In this document: positions 24,501-39,629 of the stretch, one piece after another
Layout of the letters: every line of letters begins with the position of its first letter
How positions within the stretch are numbered: position 1 is the first letter of the stretch
From: Siphonodentalium dalli
Lineage: Eukaryota; Mollusca; Scaphopoda; Gadilida; Siphonodentaliidae
Direction of reading: 5' to 3'
Assembly (NCBI GenBank): GCA_032622095.1
Contig: CP136069.1
Span: forward strand, 82,854,958-82,918,957
DNA length: 64,000 nt
Translations under genes and position numbers: made by a program
Notes under the pieces: generated by a model
What the model saw: only the letters and a program-made list of their open reading frames with translations
Told to the model about the DNA's origin: nothing
The model's database searches: none

Positions 24501-27118
24501 ATATATGTGTGTGGCTGGGAGACCTATATATGTATGTGGCGGAGAGACCTATATATGTGTGTGGTGGTGATACCTATAGATGTATGTGGTGGTGATACCT
24601 ATATATGTATGTGGTGGGGATACCTATATATGAATGTGGTGGGGATACCTATAGATGTCTGTGGCGGGGATACCTATATATGTGTGTGGTGAGGATACCT
24701 ATATATGGGTGTGGCGGGGATACCTATATATTTGTGTGGTGGGGAGACCTATATATGTGTGTGGCGGGGATACCTATATAAGTATGTGGCGGGGATACAT
24801 ATATATGTGTGTGGTGGGGAGACATATATATGTGTGTGGTGGTGATACCTATATATGTATGTGGTGGGGATACATATAGATGTATGTGGTGGTGATACCT
24901 ATATATGTAATGTGGTGGGGATACCTATATATGTATGTGGTGGGGATACCTATATATGTATTTGGCGGGGAGACCTATAGATGTATGTTGCGGGGATACC
25001 TATATATGTTTGAGGTGTGGATACCTATATATGTATGTGGCGGGGAGACCTATAGATGTATGTGGTGGGGATACCTATATATGTATGTGGTGGGGATACC
25101 TATATATGTGTGTGGCGGGGATACCTATAGATGTATGTGGCGGGGATACCTATATGTGTATGTGGTGGTGATACCTATAGATGTATGTGGTGGTGATACC
25201 TATATATGTATGTGGTGGGGAGACTTATATATGTATGTTGCGGGGATACCTATATATGTGTTTGGTGGGGAGACTTATATATGTGTGTGGTGGTGATACC
25301 TATATATGTATGTGGTGGGGATACATATAGATGTATGTGGGGGTGATACCTATAGATGTATGTGGTGGTGATACCTATATATGTATGTGGTGGGGAGACT
25401 TATAGATGTATGTGGTGGGGATACCTATATATGTATGTGGTGGGGATACCTATATATGTGTGTGGTGGTGATACCTATATATGTGTGTGGCGAGGATACC
25501 TATATATGTATGTGGTGGGGATACCTATATATGTGTGTGGCGGGGATACCTATATATGTATGTGGCGGGGATACCTATATATATGTGCGGCGGGGAGACC
25601 TATATCTGTATGTGGCGGGGATACCTATATATGTGTGTGGCTGGGATACCTATATATGATTGTGGCGGGGATACCTATATATGTGTGTGGCTGGGAGACC
25701 TATATATGTATGTGGCGGGGAGACCTATATATCTGTGTGGTGGTGATACCTATAGATGTATGTGGTGGTGATACCTATATATGTATGTGGTGGGGATACC
25801 TATATATGTATGTGGTGGGGATACCTATAGATATCTGTGGTGAGGATACCTATATATGTGTGTGGCGGGGATACCTATATATGTGTGTGGTGGTGATACC
25901 TATATATGTGTGTGGTGGTGATACCTATATATGTATGTGGTGGGGATACCTATATAAGTATGTGGCGGGAATACCTATATATGTGTGTGGTGGGGAGACT
26001 TATATATGTGTGTGGTGGTGATACTATATATGTATGTGGTGGGGATACATATAGATGTATGTGGTGGTGATACCTATAGAAGTATGTGGTGGTGATACCT
26101 ATAGATGTATGTGGTGGGGATACCTATAGATGTATGTGGTGGGCATACCTATATATGTGTGTGGTGGAGATACCTATATATGTATGTGGTTGTGATACCT
26201 ATATATGTGTGTGTTGGGGATACCTATTTATGTGTGTGGTGGTGATACCTATAGATGTATGTGGCGGGGAGACCTATAGATGTATGTTGCGGGGATACCT
26301 ATATATGTATGTGGTGGGGATACCTATATATGTATTTGGCGGGGAGACCTATAGATGTATGTGGTGGGGATTCCTATATATGTATGTGGTGGGGATACCT
26401 ATATATGTGTGTGGCGGGGATACCTATAGATGTATGTGACGGGGATACCTATATATGTATGTGGTGGGGAGACTTATAGATGTATGTGGCGGGGATACTT
26501 ATATATGTGTGTGGTGGGAGGACTTATAGATGTATGTGGCGGGGATACCTATATATGTATGTGGTGTGGAGACTTATATATGTGTGTGGTGGTGATACCT
26601 ATATATGTGTGTGGTGGGGAGACTTATATATGTGTGTGGTGGCGATACCTATATATGTATGTGGTGGGGAGACTTATAGATGTATGTGGCGGGGATACCT
26701 ATATATGTGTGTGGTGGGGAGACTTATATATGTGTGTGGTGGTGATACCTATATATGTATGTGGTGGGGATACATATAGATGTATGTGGGGGTGATACCT
26801 ATAGATGTATGTTGTGGTGATACCTATAGATGTATGTGGTGGGGATACCTATATATGTGTGTGGTGGTGATACCTATTTATGTGTGTGGTGGTGATACCT
26901 ATATATGTATGTGGTGGTGATACCTATATATGTGTGTGGTGGTGATACCTATTTATGTATGTGGTGGTGATACCTATAGATGTATGTGGTGGTGATACCT
27001 ATATATGTATGTGGTAGGGATACCTAAATATGTATGTGGTGGGGATACCTATAGATGTCTGTGGAGGGGATACCTATATATGTGTGTGGTGAGGATACCT
27101 ATATATGTGTGTGGCGGG
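21309..27118 (+). repeat. ~3,121-bp higher-order repeat (one full and one partial copy)
   Basis: A GGGGAAACC variant at ~21,320 recurs at ~24,441, 3,121 bp later. Monomer order then agrees through about 24,080 in the first copy and 27,118 in the second, with the offset drifting to about 3,127 because the first copy carries many one-base indels between ~22,490 and 24,200. Confidence 0.8.
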
Positions 27119-29879
27119 GGATACCTATATATTTGTGTGGTGGGGAGACCTATATATGTGTGTGGCGGGGATACCTATATATTTATGTGGCGGGGATACC
27201 TATATATGTGTGCTGCGGGGAGACCTATATATGTATGTGGCGGGGAGACCTATATATGTGTGTGGCAGGGATACCTATATATGATTGTGGCGGGGATACC
27301 TATATATGTGTGTGGCTGGGAGACCTATATATGTATGTGGCGGAGAGACCTATATATGTGTGTGGTGGTGATACCTATAGATGTATGTGGTGGTGATACC
27401 TATATATGTATGTGGTGGGGATACCTATATATGTATGTGGTGGGGATACCTATAGATGTCTGTGGCGGGGATACCTATATATGTGTGTGGTGGGGAGACT
27501 TATATATGTGTGTGGTGGTGATACCTATATATGTATGTGGTGGGGATACATATAGATGTATGTGGTGGTGATACCAATAGAAGTATGTGGTGGTGATACC
27601 TATAGATGTATGTGGTGGGGATACATATAGATGTATGTGGTGGGGATACATATATATGTGTGTGGTGGGGATACCTATATTTGTATGTGGTGGTGATACC
27701 TATATATGTGTGTGGTGGGAATACCTATTTATGTGTGTGATGGTGATACCTATAGATGTATGTGGTGGGGATACCTATATATGTATGTGGTGGGGATACC
27801 TATATATGTATTTGGCGGGGAGACCTATAGATGTATGTTGCGGGGATACCTATATATGTTTGTGGTGGGGATACCTATATATGTATGTGGCGGGGAGACC
27901 TATAGATGTATGTGGTGGGGATACCTATATATGTATGTGGTGGGGATACCTATATATGTGTGTGGCGGGGATACCTATAGATGTATGTGGCGGGGATACC
28001 TATATGTGTATGTGGTGGTGATACCTATAGATGTATGTGGTGGTGATACCTATATATGTATGTGGTGGGGAGACTTATATATGTATGTGGCGGGGAGACT
28101 TATATATGTGTGTGGTGGGGAGACTTATAGATGTATGTGGCGGGGATACCTATATATGTGTGTGGTGGCGAGACTTATATTTGTGTGTGGTGGTTATACC
28201 TATATATGTATGTGGTGGGGAGACTTATAGATGTATGTGGCGGGGATACCTATATATGTGTGTGGTGGGGAGACTTATATATGTGTGTGGTGGTGATACC
28301 TATATATGTATGTGGTGGGGATACATATAGATGTATGTGGGGGTGATACCTATAGATGTATGTTGTGGTGATACCTATAGATGTATGTGGTGGGGATACC
28401 TATATATGTGTGTGGTGGTGATACCTATTTATGTGTGTGGTGGTGATACCTATATATGTATGTGGTGGTGATACCTATATATGTGTGTGGTGGTGATACC
28501 TATTTATGTGTGTGGTGGTGATACCTATAGATGTGTGTGGTGGTGATACCTATATATGTATGTGGTAGGGATACCTAAATATGTATGTGGTGGGGATACC
28601 TATAGATGTCTGTGGCGGGAATACCTATATATGTGTGTGGTGAGGATACCTATATATGTGTGTGGCGGGGATACCTATATATTTGTGTGGTGGGGAGACC
28701 TATATATGTGTGTGGCGGGGATACCTATATATTTATGTGGCGGGGATACCTATATATGTGTGCTGCGGGGAGACCCATATATGTATGTGGCGGGGAGACC
28801 TATATATGTGTGTGGCAGGGATACCTATATATGATTGTGGCGGGGATACCTATATATGTGTGTGGCTGGGAGACCTATATATGTATGTGGCGGAGAGACC
28901 TATATATGTGTGTGGTGGTGATACCTATAGATGTATGTGGTGGTGATACCTATATATGTATGTGGTGGGGATACCTATATATGTATGTGGTGGGGATACC
29001 TATAGATGTCTGTGGCGGGGATACCTATATATGTGTGTGTGTGAGGATACCTATATATGGGTGTGGCGGGGATACCTATATATTTGTGTGGTGGAGAGAC
29101 CTATATATGTGTGTGGCGGGGATACCTATATAAGTATGTGGCGGGGATACATATATATGTGTGTGGTGGGGAGACATATATATGTGTGTGGTGGTGATAC
29201 CTATATATGTATGTGGTGGGGATACATATAGATGTATGTGGTGGTGATACCTATATATGTATGTGGTGGGGATACCTATATATGTATGTGGTGGGGATAC
29301 CTATATATGTATTTGGCGGGGAGACCTATAGATGTATGTTGCGGGGATACCTATATATGTTTGAGGTGGGGATACCTATATATGTATGTGGCGGGGTGAC
29401 CTATAGATGTATGTGGTGGGGATTCCTATATATGTATGTGGTGGGGATACCTATATATGTGTGTGGCGGGGATACCTATAGATGTATGTGGCGGGGATAC
29501 CTATATGTGTATGTGGTGGTGATACCTATAGATGTATGTGGTGGTGATACCTATATATGTATGTGGTGGGGAGACTTATAGATGTATGTTGCGGGGATAC
29601 CTATATATGTGTGTGGTGGGGAGACTTATATATGTGTGTGGTGGTGATACCTATATATGTATGTGGTGGGGATACATATAGATGTATGTGGGGGTGATAC
29701 CTATAGATGTATATTGTGGTGATACCTATAGATGTATGTGGTGGGGATACCTATAGATGTATGTGGTGGGGATACCTATATATGTGTGTGGTGGGGTTAC
29801 CTATATATGTATGTGGTGGTGATACCTATATATGTGTGTGGTGGTGATACCTATTTATGTGTGTGGTGGTAATACCTAT

Positions 29880-32800
29880 AGATGTATGTGGTGGGGATAC
29901 CTATATATGTATGTGGTGGGGATACCTATATATGTGTGTGGCGGGGATACCTATAGATGTATGTGGCGGGGATACCTATATGTGTATGTGGTGGTGATAC
30001 CTATAGATGTATGTGGTGGTGATACCTATATATGTATGTGGTGGGGAGACTTATAGATGTATGTTGCGGGGATACCTATATATGTGTGTGGTGGGGAGAC
30101 TTATATATGTGTGTGGTGGTGATACCTATATATGTATGTGGTGGGGATACATATAGATGTATGTGGGGGTGATACCAATAGATGTATGTTGTGGTGATAC
30201 CTATATATGTGTGTGTTGGGGATACCTATTTATGTGTGTGGTGGTGATACATATAGATGTATGTGGCGGGGAGACCTATAGATGTATGTTGCGGGGATAC
30301 CTATATATGTATGTGGTGGGGATACCTATATATTTATTTGGCGGGGAGACCTATATATGTATGTGGTGGGGATTCCTATATATGTATGTGGTGGGGATAC
30401 CTATATATGTGTGTGGCGGGGATACCTATAGATGTATGTGACGGGGATACCTATATGTGTATGTGGTGGTGATACATATAGATGTATGTGGTGGTGATAC
30501 CTATATATGTATGTGGTGGGGAGACTTATAGATGTATGTGGCGGGGATACTTATATATGTGTGTGGTGGGAGGACTTATAGATGTATGTGGCGGGGATAC
30601 CTATATATGTATGTGGTGGGGAGACTTATATATGTGTGTGGTGGTGATACCTATATATGTGTGTGGTGGGGAGACTTATATATATGTGTGTGGTGGTGAT
30701 ACCTATATATGTATGTGGTGGGGAGACTTATAGATGTATGTGGCGGGGATACCTATATATGTGTGTGGTGGGGAGACTTATATATGTGTGTGGTGGTGAT
30801 ACCTATATATGTATGTGGTGGGGATACATACAGATGTATGTGGGGGTGATACCTATAGATGTATGTTGTGGTGATACCTATAGATGTATGTGGTGGGGAT
30901 ACCTATATATGTGTGTTGGTGATACCTATTTATGTGTGTGGTGGTGATACCTATATATGTATGTGGTGGTGATACCTATATATGTGTGTGGTGGTGATAC
31001 CTATATATGTATGTGGTGGTGATACCTTTAGATGTATGTGGTTCTAATACCTATATATGTATGTGGTAGGGATACCTAAATATGTATGTGGTGGGGATAC
31101 CTATAGATGTCTGTGGCGGGGATACCTATATATGTGTGTGGTGAGGATACCTATATATGTGTGTGGCGGGGATACCTATATATGTGTGTGGTGGGGAGAC
31201 TTATATATGTGTGTGGTGGTGATACCTATATATGTATGTGGTGGGGATACATATAGATGTATGTGGTGGTGATACCAATAGAAGTATGTGGTGGTGATAC
31301 CTATAGATGTAAGTGGTGGGGATACATATAGATGTATGTGGTGGGGATACATATATATGTGTGTGGTGGGGATACCTATATTTGTATGTGGTGGTGATAC
31401 CTATATATGTGTGTGGTGGGAATACCTATTTATGTGTGTGGTGGTGATACCTATAGATGTATGTGGTGGGGATACCTATATATGTATGTGGTGGGGATAC
31501 CTATATATGTATTCGGCGGGGAGACCTATAGATGTATGTTGCGGGGATACCTATATATGTTTGTGGTGGGGATACCTATATATGTATGTGGCGGGGAGAC
31601 CTATAGATGTATGTGGTGGGGATACCTATATATGTATGTGGTGGGGATACCTAAATATGTGTGTGGCGGGGATACCTATAGATGTATGTGGCGGGGATAC
31701 CTATATGTGTATGTGGTGGTGATACCTATAGATGTATGTGGTGGTGATACCTATATATGTATGTGGTGGGGAGACTTATATATGTATGTGGCGGGGAGAC
31801 TTATATATGTGTGTGGTGGGGAGACTTATAGATGTATGTGGCGGGGATACCTATATATGTGTGTGGTGGCGAGACTTTTATTTGTGTGTGGTGGTTATAC
31901 CTATATATGTATGTGGTGGGGAGACTTATAGATGTATGTGGCGGGGATACCTATATATGTGTGTGGTGGGGAGACTTATATATGTGTGTGGTGGTGATAC
32001 CTATATATGTATGTGGTGGGGATACATATAGATGTATGTGGGGGTGATACCTATAGATGTATGTTGTGGTGATACCTATAGATGTATGTGGTGGGGATAC
32101 CTATATATTTGTGTGGTGGTGATACCTATTTATGTGTGTGGTGGTGATACCTATATATGTATGTGGTGGTGATACCTATATATGTGTGTGGTGGTGATAC
32201 CTATTTATGTATGTGGTGGTGATACCTATAGATGTATGTGGTGGTGATACCTATATATGTATGTGGTAGGGATACCTAAATATGTATGTGGTGGGGATAC
32301 CTATAGATGTCTGTGGCGGGGATACCTATATATGTGTGTGGTGAGGATACCTATATATGTGTGTGGCGGGGATACCTATATATTTGTGTGGTGGGGAGAC
32401 CTATATATGTGTGTGGCGGGGATACCTATATATTTATGTGGCGGGGATACCTATATATGTGTGCTGCGGGGAGACCTATATATGTATGTGGCGGGGAGAC
32501 CTATATATGTGTGTGGCAGGGATACCTATATATGATTGTGGCGGGGATACCTATATATGTGTGTGGCTGGGAGACCTATATATGTATGTGGCGGAGAGAC
32601 CTATATATGTGTGTGGTGGTGATACATATAGATGTATGTGGTGGTGATACCTATATATGTATGTGGTGGGGATACCTATATATGTATGTGGTGGGGATAC
32701 CTATAGATGTCTGTGGCAGGGATACCTATATATGTGTGTGGTGAGGATACCTATATATGGGTGTGGCGGGGATACCTATATATTTGTGTGGTGGAGAGAC

Positions 32801-35800
32801 CTATATATGTGTGTGGCGGGGATACCTATATAAGTATGTGGCGGGGATACATATATATGTGTGTGGTGGGGAGACATATATATGTGTGTGGTGGTGATAC
32901 CTATATATGTATGTGGTGGGGATACATATAGATGTATGTGGTGGTGATACCTATATATGTATGTGGTGGGGATACCTATATATGTATTTGGCGGGGAGAC
33001 CTATAGATGTATGTTGCGGGGATACCTATATATGTTTGAGGTGGGGATACCTATAAATGTATGTGGCGGGGTGACCTATAGATGTATGTGGTGGGGATTC
33101 CTATATATGTATGTGGTGGGGATACCTATATATGTGTGTGGCGGGGATACCTATAGATGTATGTGGCGGGGATACCTATATGTGTATGTGGTGGTGATAC
33201 CTATAGATGTATGTGGTGGTGATACCTATATATGTATGTGGTGGGGAGACTTATAGATGTATGTTGCGGGGATACCTATATATGTGTGTGGTGGGGAGAC
33301 TTATATATGTGTGTGGTGGTGATACCTATATATGTATGTGGTGGGGATACATATAGATGTATGTGGGGTGATACCTATAGATGTATGTTGTGGTGATACC
33401 TATAGATGTATGTGGTGGGGATACCTATAGATGTATGTGGTGGGGATACCTATATATGTGTGTGGTGGGGTTACCTATATATGTATGTGGTGGTGATACC
33501 TATATATGTGTGTGGTGGTGATACCTATTTATGTGTGTGGTGGTAATACCTATAGATGTATGTGGTGGGGATACCTATATATGTATGTGGCGGGGGGGGA
33601 GACATATAGATGTATGAGGTGGGGATACCTATATATGTATGTGGTGGGGATACCTATATATGTGTGTGGCGGGGATACCTATAGATGTATGTGGCGGGGA
33701 TACCTATATGTGTATGTGGTGGTGATAACTATAGATGTATGTGGTGGTGATACCTATATATGTATGTGGTGGGGAGACTTATAGATGTATGTTGCGGGGA
33801 TACCTATATATGTGTGTGGTGGGGAGACTTATATATGTGTGTGGTGGTGATATCTATATATGTATGTGGTGGGGATACATATAGATGTATGTGGGGTGAT
33901 ACCTATAGATGTATGTTGTGGTGATACCTATAGATGTATGTGGTGGGGATACCTATAGATGTATGTGGTGGGGATACCTATGTATGTGTGTGGTGGGGTT
34001 ACCTATATATGTATGTGGTGGTGATACCTATATATGTGTGTGGTGGTGATACCTATTTATGTGTGTGGTGGTGATACCTATAGATGTATGTGGTGGTGAT
34101 ACCTATATATTTATGTGGTTGGGATACCTAAATATGTATGTGGTGGGGATACCTATTGATGTCTGTGGCGGGGATACCTATATATGTGTGTGGTGAGGAG
34201 ACCTATATATGTTTGTGGTGGGGAGACATATATATGTATGTGGCGGGGATACCTATATATGTGTGCGGCGGGGAGACCTATATATGTATGTGGCGGGGAT
34301 ACCTATATATGTATGCGGCGGGGAGACCTATATATGTATGTGGCGGGGAGACCTATATATGTGTGTGGCCGGGATACCTATATATGATTGTGGCGGGAAT
34401 ACCTATATATGTGTGTGGCTAGGAGACCTATATATGTATGTGGCGGGGAGACCTAAATATGTGTGTGGTGGGGATAACTATATATGTATTTGGCGGGGAG
34501 ACCTATAGATGTATGTTGCGGAGATACCTATATATGTTTGTGGTGGTGATACCTATATATGTATGTGGCGGGGAGACCTATAGATGTATGTGGTGGGGAG
34601 ACCTATATATGTATGTGGTGGGGATACCTATATATGTGTGTGGCGGGGATACCTATAGATGTATGTGGCGGGGATACCTATATGTGTATGTGGTGGTGAT
34701 ACCTATAGATGTATGTGGTGGTGATACCTATATATGTATGTGGTGGGGAGACTTATAGATGTATGTTGCGGGGATACCTATATATGTGTGTGGTGGGGAG
34801 ACTTATATATGTGTGTGGTGGTGATACCTATATATGTATGTGGTGGGGATACATATAGATGTATGTGGGGGTGATACCTATAGATGTATGTTGTGGTGAT
34901 ACCTATATATGTGTGTGTTGGGGATACCTATTTATGTGTGTGGTGGTGATACATATAGATGTATGTGGCGGGGAGACCTATAGATGTATGTTGCGGGGAT
35001 ACCTATATATGTATGTGGTGGGGATACCTATATATGTATTTGGCGGGGAGACCTATATATGTATGTGGTGGGGATTCCTATATATGTATGTGGTGGGGAT
35101 ACCTATATATGTGTGTGGCGGGGATACCTATAGATGTATGTGACGGGGATACCTATATGTGTATGTGGTGGTGATACATATAGATGTATGTGGTGGTGAT
35201 ACCTATATATGTATGTGGTGGGGAGACTTATAGATGTATGTGGCGGGGATACTTATATATGTGTGTGGTGGGAGGACTTATAGATGTATGTGGCGGGGAT
35301 ACCTATATATGTATGTGGTGGGGAGACTTATATATGTGTGTGGTGGTGATACCTATATATGTGTGTGGTGGGGAGACTTATATATATGTGTGTGGTGGTG
35401 ATACCTATATATGTATGTGGTGGGGAGACTTATAGATGTATGTGGCGGGGATACCTATATATGTGTGTGGTGGGGAGACTTATATATGTGTGTGGTGGTG
35501 ATACCTATATATGTATGTGGTGGGGATACATACAGATGTATGTGGGGGTGATACCTATAGATGTATGTTGTGGTGATACCTATAGATGTATGTGGTGGGG
35601 ATACCTATATATGTGTGTTGGTGATACCTATTTATGTGTGTGGTGGTGATACCTATATATGTGTGTGGTGGTGATACCTATATATGTATGTGGTGGTGAT
35701 ACCTTTAGATGTATGTGGTTCTAATACCTATATATGTATGTGGTAGGGATACCTAAATATGTATGTGGTGGGGATACCTATAGATGTCTGTGGCGGGGAT

Positions 35801-38800
35801 ACCTATATATGTGTGTGGTGAGGATACCTATATATGTGTGTGGCGGGGATACCTATATATGTGTGTGGTGGGGAGACTTATATATGTGTGTGGTGGTGAT
35901 ACCTATATATGTATGTGGTGGGGATACATATAGATGTATGTGGTGGTGATACCAATAGAAGTATGTGGTGGTGATACCTATAGATGTAAGTGGTGGGGAT
36001 ACATATAGATGTATGTGGTGGGGATACATATATATGTGTGTGGTGGGGATACCTATATTTGTATGTGGTGGTGATACCTATATATGTGTGTGGTGGGAAT
36101 ACCTATTTATGTGTGTGGTGGTGATACCTATAGATGTATGTGGTGGGGATACCTATATATGTATGTGGTGGGGATACCTATATATGTATTCGGCGGGGAG
36201 ACCTATAGATGTATGTTGCGGGGATACCTATATATGTTTGTGGTGGGGATACCTATATATGTATGTGGCGGGGAGACCTATAGATGTATGTGGTGGGGAT
36301 ACCTATATATGTATGTGGTGGGGATACCTAAATATGTGTGTGGCGGGGATACCTATAGATGTATGTGGCGGGGATACCTATATGTGTATGTGGTGGTGAT
36401 ACCTATAGATGTATGTGGTGGTGATACCTATATATGTATGTGGTGGGGAGACTTATATATGTATGTGGCGGGGAGACTTATATATGTGTGTGGTGGGGAG
36501 ACTTATAGATGTATGTGGCGGGGATACCTATATATGTGTGTGGTGGCGAGACTTTTATTTGTGTGTGGTGGTTATACCTATATATGTATGTGGTGGGGAG
36601 ACTTATAGATGTATGTGGCGGGGATACCTATATATGTGTGTGGTGGGGAGACTTATATATGTGTGTGGTGGTGATACCTATATATGTATGTGGTGGGGAT
36701 ACATATAGATGTATGTGGGGGTGATACCTATAGATGTATGTTGTGGTGATACCTATAGATGTATGTGGTGGGGATACCTATATATTTGTGTGGTGGTGAT
36801 ACCTATTTATGTGTGTGGTGGTGATACCTATATATGTATGTGGTGGTGATACCTATATATGTGTGTGGTGGTGATACCTATTTATGTATGTGGTGGTGAT
36901 ACCTATAGATGTATGTGGTGGTGATACCTATATATGTATGTGGTAGGGATACCTAAATATGTATGTGGTGGGGATACCTATAGATGTCTGTGGCGGGGAT
37001 ACCTATATATGTGTGTGGTGAGGATACCTATATATGTGTGTGGCGGGGATACCTATATATTTGTGTGGTGGGGAGACCTATATATGTGTGTGGCGGGGAT
37101 ACCTATATATTTATGTGGCGGGGATACCTATATATGTGTGCTGCGGGGAGACCTATATATGTATGTGGCGGGGAGACCTATATATGTGTGTGGCAGGGAT
37201 ACCTATATATGATTGTGGCGGGGATACCTATATATGTGTGTGGCTGGGAGACCTATATATGTATGTGGCGGAGAGACCTATATATGTGTGTGGTGGTGAT
37301 ACATATAGATGTATGTGGTGGTGATACCTATATATGTATGTGGTGGGGATACCTATATATGTATGTGGTGGGGATACCTATAGATGTCTGTGGCAGGGAT
37401 ACCTATATATGTGTGTGGTGAGGATACCTATATATGGGTGTGGCGGGGATACCTATATATTTGTGTGGTGGAGAGACCTATATATGTGTGTGGCGGGGAT
37501 ACCTATATAAGTATGTGGCGGGGATACATATATATGTGTGTGGTGGGGAGACATATATATGTGTGTGGTGGTGATACCTATATATGTATGTGGTGGGGAT
37601 ACATATAGATGTATGTGGTGGTGATACCTATATATGTATGTGGTGGGGATACCTATATATGTATTTGGCGGGGAGACCTATAGATGTATGTTGCGGGGAT
37701 ACCTATATATGTTTGAGGTGGGGATACCTATAAATGTATGTGGCGGGGTGACCTATAGATGTATGTGGTGGGGATTCCTATATATGTATGTGGTGGGGAT
37801 ACCTATATATGTGTGTGGCGGGGATACCTATAGATGTATGTGGCGGGGATACCTATATGTGTATGTGGTGGTGATACCTATAGATGTATGTGGTGGTGAT
37901 ACCTATATATGTATGTGGTGGGGAGACTTATAGATGTATGTTGCGGGGATACCTATATATGTGTGTGGTGGGGAGACTTATATATGTGTGTGGTGGTGAT
38001 ACCTATATATGTATGTGGTGGGGATACATATAGATGTATGTGGGGTGATACCTATAGATGTATGTTGTGGTGATACCTATAGATGTATGTGGTGGGGATA
38101 CCTATAGATGTATGTGGTGGGGATACCTATGTATGTGTGTGGTGGGGTTACCTATATATGTATGTGGTGGTGATACCTATATATGTGTGTGGTGGTGATA
38201 CCTATTTATGTGTGTGGTGGTAATACCTATAGATGTATGTGGTGGGGATACCTATATATGTATGTGGCGGGGGGGAGACCTATAGATGTATGAGGTGGGG
38301 ATACCTATATATGTATGTGGTGGGGATACCTATATATGTGTGTGGCGGGGATACCTATAGATGTATGTGGCGGGGATACCTATATGTGTATGTGGTGGTG
38401 ATAACTATAGATGTATGTGGTGGTGATACCTATATATGTATGTGGTGGGGAGACTTATAGATGTATGTTGCGGGGATACCTATATATGTGTGTGGTGGGG
38501 AGACTTATATATGTGTGTGGTGGTGATATCTATATATGTATGTGGTGGGGATACATATAGATGTATGTGGGGTGATACCTATAGATGTATGTTGTGGTGA
38601 TACCTATAGATGTATGTGGTGGGGATACCTATAGATGTATGTGGTGGGGATACCTATGTATGTGTGTGGTGGGGTTACCTATATATGTATGTGGTGGTGA
38701 TACCTATATATGTGTGTGGTGGTGATACCTATTTATGTGTGTGGTGGTGATACCTATAGATGTATGTGGTGGTGATACCTATATATTTATGTGGTTGGGA

Positions 38801-39285
38801 TACCTAAATATGTATGTGGTGGGGATACCTATTGATGTCTGTGGCGGGGATACCTATATATGTGTGTGGTGAGGAGACCTATATATGTTTGTGGTGGGGA
38901 GACATATATATGTATGTGGCGGGGATACCTATATATGTGTGCGGCGGGGAGACCTATATATGTATGTGGCGGGGATACCTATATATGTATGCGGCGGGGA
39001 GACCTATATATGTATGTGGCGGGGAGACCTATATATGTGTGTGGCCGGGATACCTATATATGATTGTGGCGGGAATACCTATATATGTGTGTGGCTAGGA
39101 GACCTATATATGTATGTGGCGGGGAGACCTAAATATGTGTGTGGTGGGGATAACTATATATGTATTTGGCGGGGAGACCTATAGATGTATGTTGCGGAGA
39201 TACCTATATATGTTTGTGGTGGGGATACCTATATATGTATGTGGCGGGGAGACCTATAGATGTATGTGGTGGGGAGACCTATATA
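29880..39285 (+). repeat. ~4.68-4.70-kb higher-order repeat in two tandem copies
   Basis: Copy A is ~29,880-34,582 and copy B ~34,583-39,285. The offset is 4,702 bp at the start and 4,677 bp after one 25-bp monomer is lost in B near 35,660, then 4,676 because of a one-base difference in a G run (33,592-33,599 has eight G, 38,269-38,275 has seven). Otherwise the copies look nearly identical, including rare variants such as GTGGTTCTAATACC (31,041 and 35,718). Confidence 0.85.
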
Positions 39286-39613
39286 TGTGTGTGGCGGGGA
39301 TACCTATATATGATTGTGGCGGGGAGACCTATAGATGTGTGTCGCTAGGAGACCTATATATGTATGTGGCGGGGAGACCTAAATATGTGTGTGGTGGGGA
39401 TAACTATATATGTATTTGGCGGGGAGACCTATAGATGTATGTTGCGGAGATACCTATATATGTTTGTGGTGGGGATACCTATATATGTATGTGGCGGGGA
39501 GACCTATAGATGTATGTGGTGGGGATACCTATATATGTATGTGGTGGTGATACCTATATATGTATGTGGTGGGGAGACCTATAGATGTATGTGGCGGGGA
39601 TACCTATATATGT
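39101..39613 (+). repeat. 250-bp tandem duplication of ten monomers
   Basis: A GGAGACCTAAATATGTG variant followed by GGGGATAACTATATATG occurs at about 39,121-39,160 and again exactly 250 bp later. The intervening CGCTAGGAGACC copy at ~39,343 marks the junction. It sits at the right edge of the 4.68-kb repeat pair. Confidence 0.8.
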
Positions 39614-39629
39614 GTGTGGTGGGGAGACT

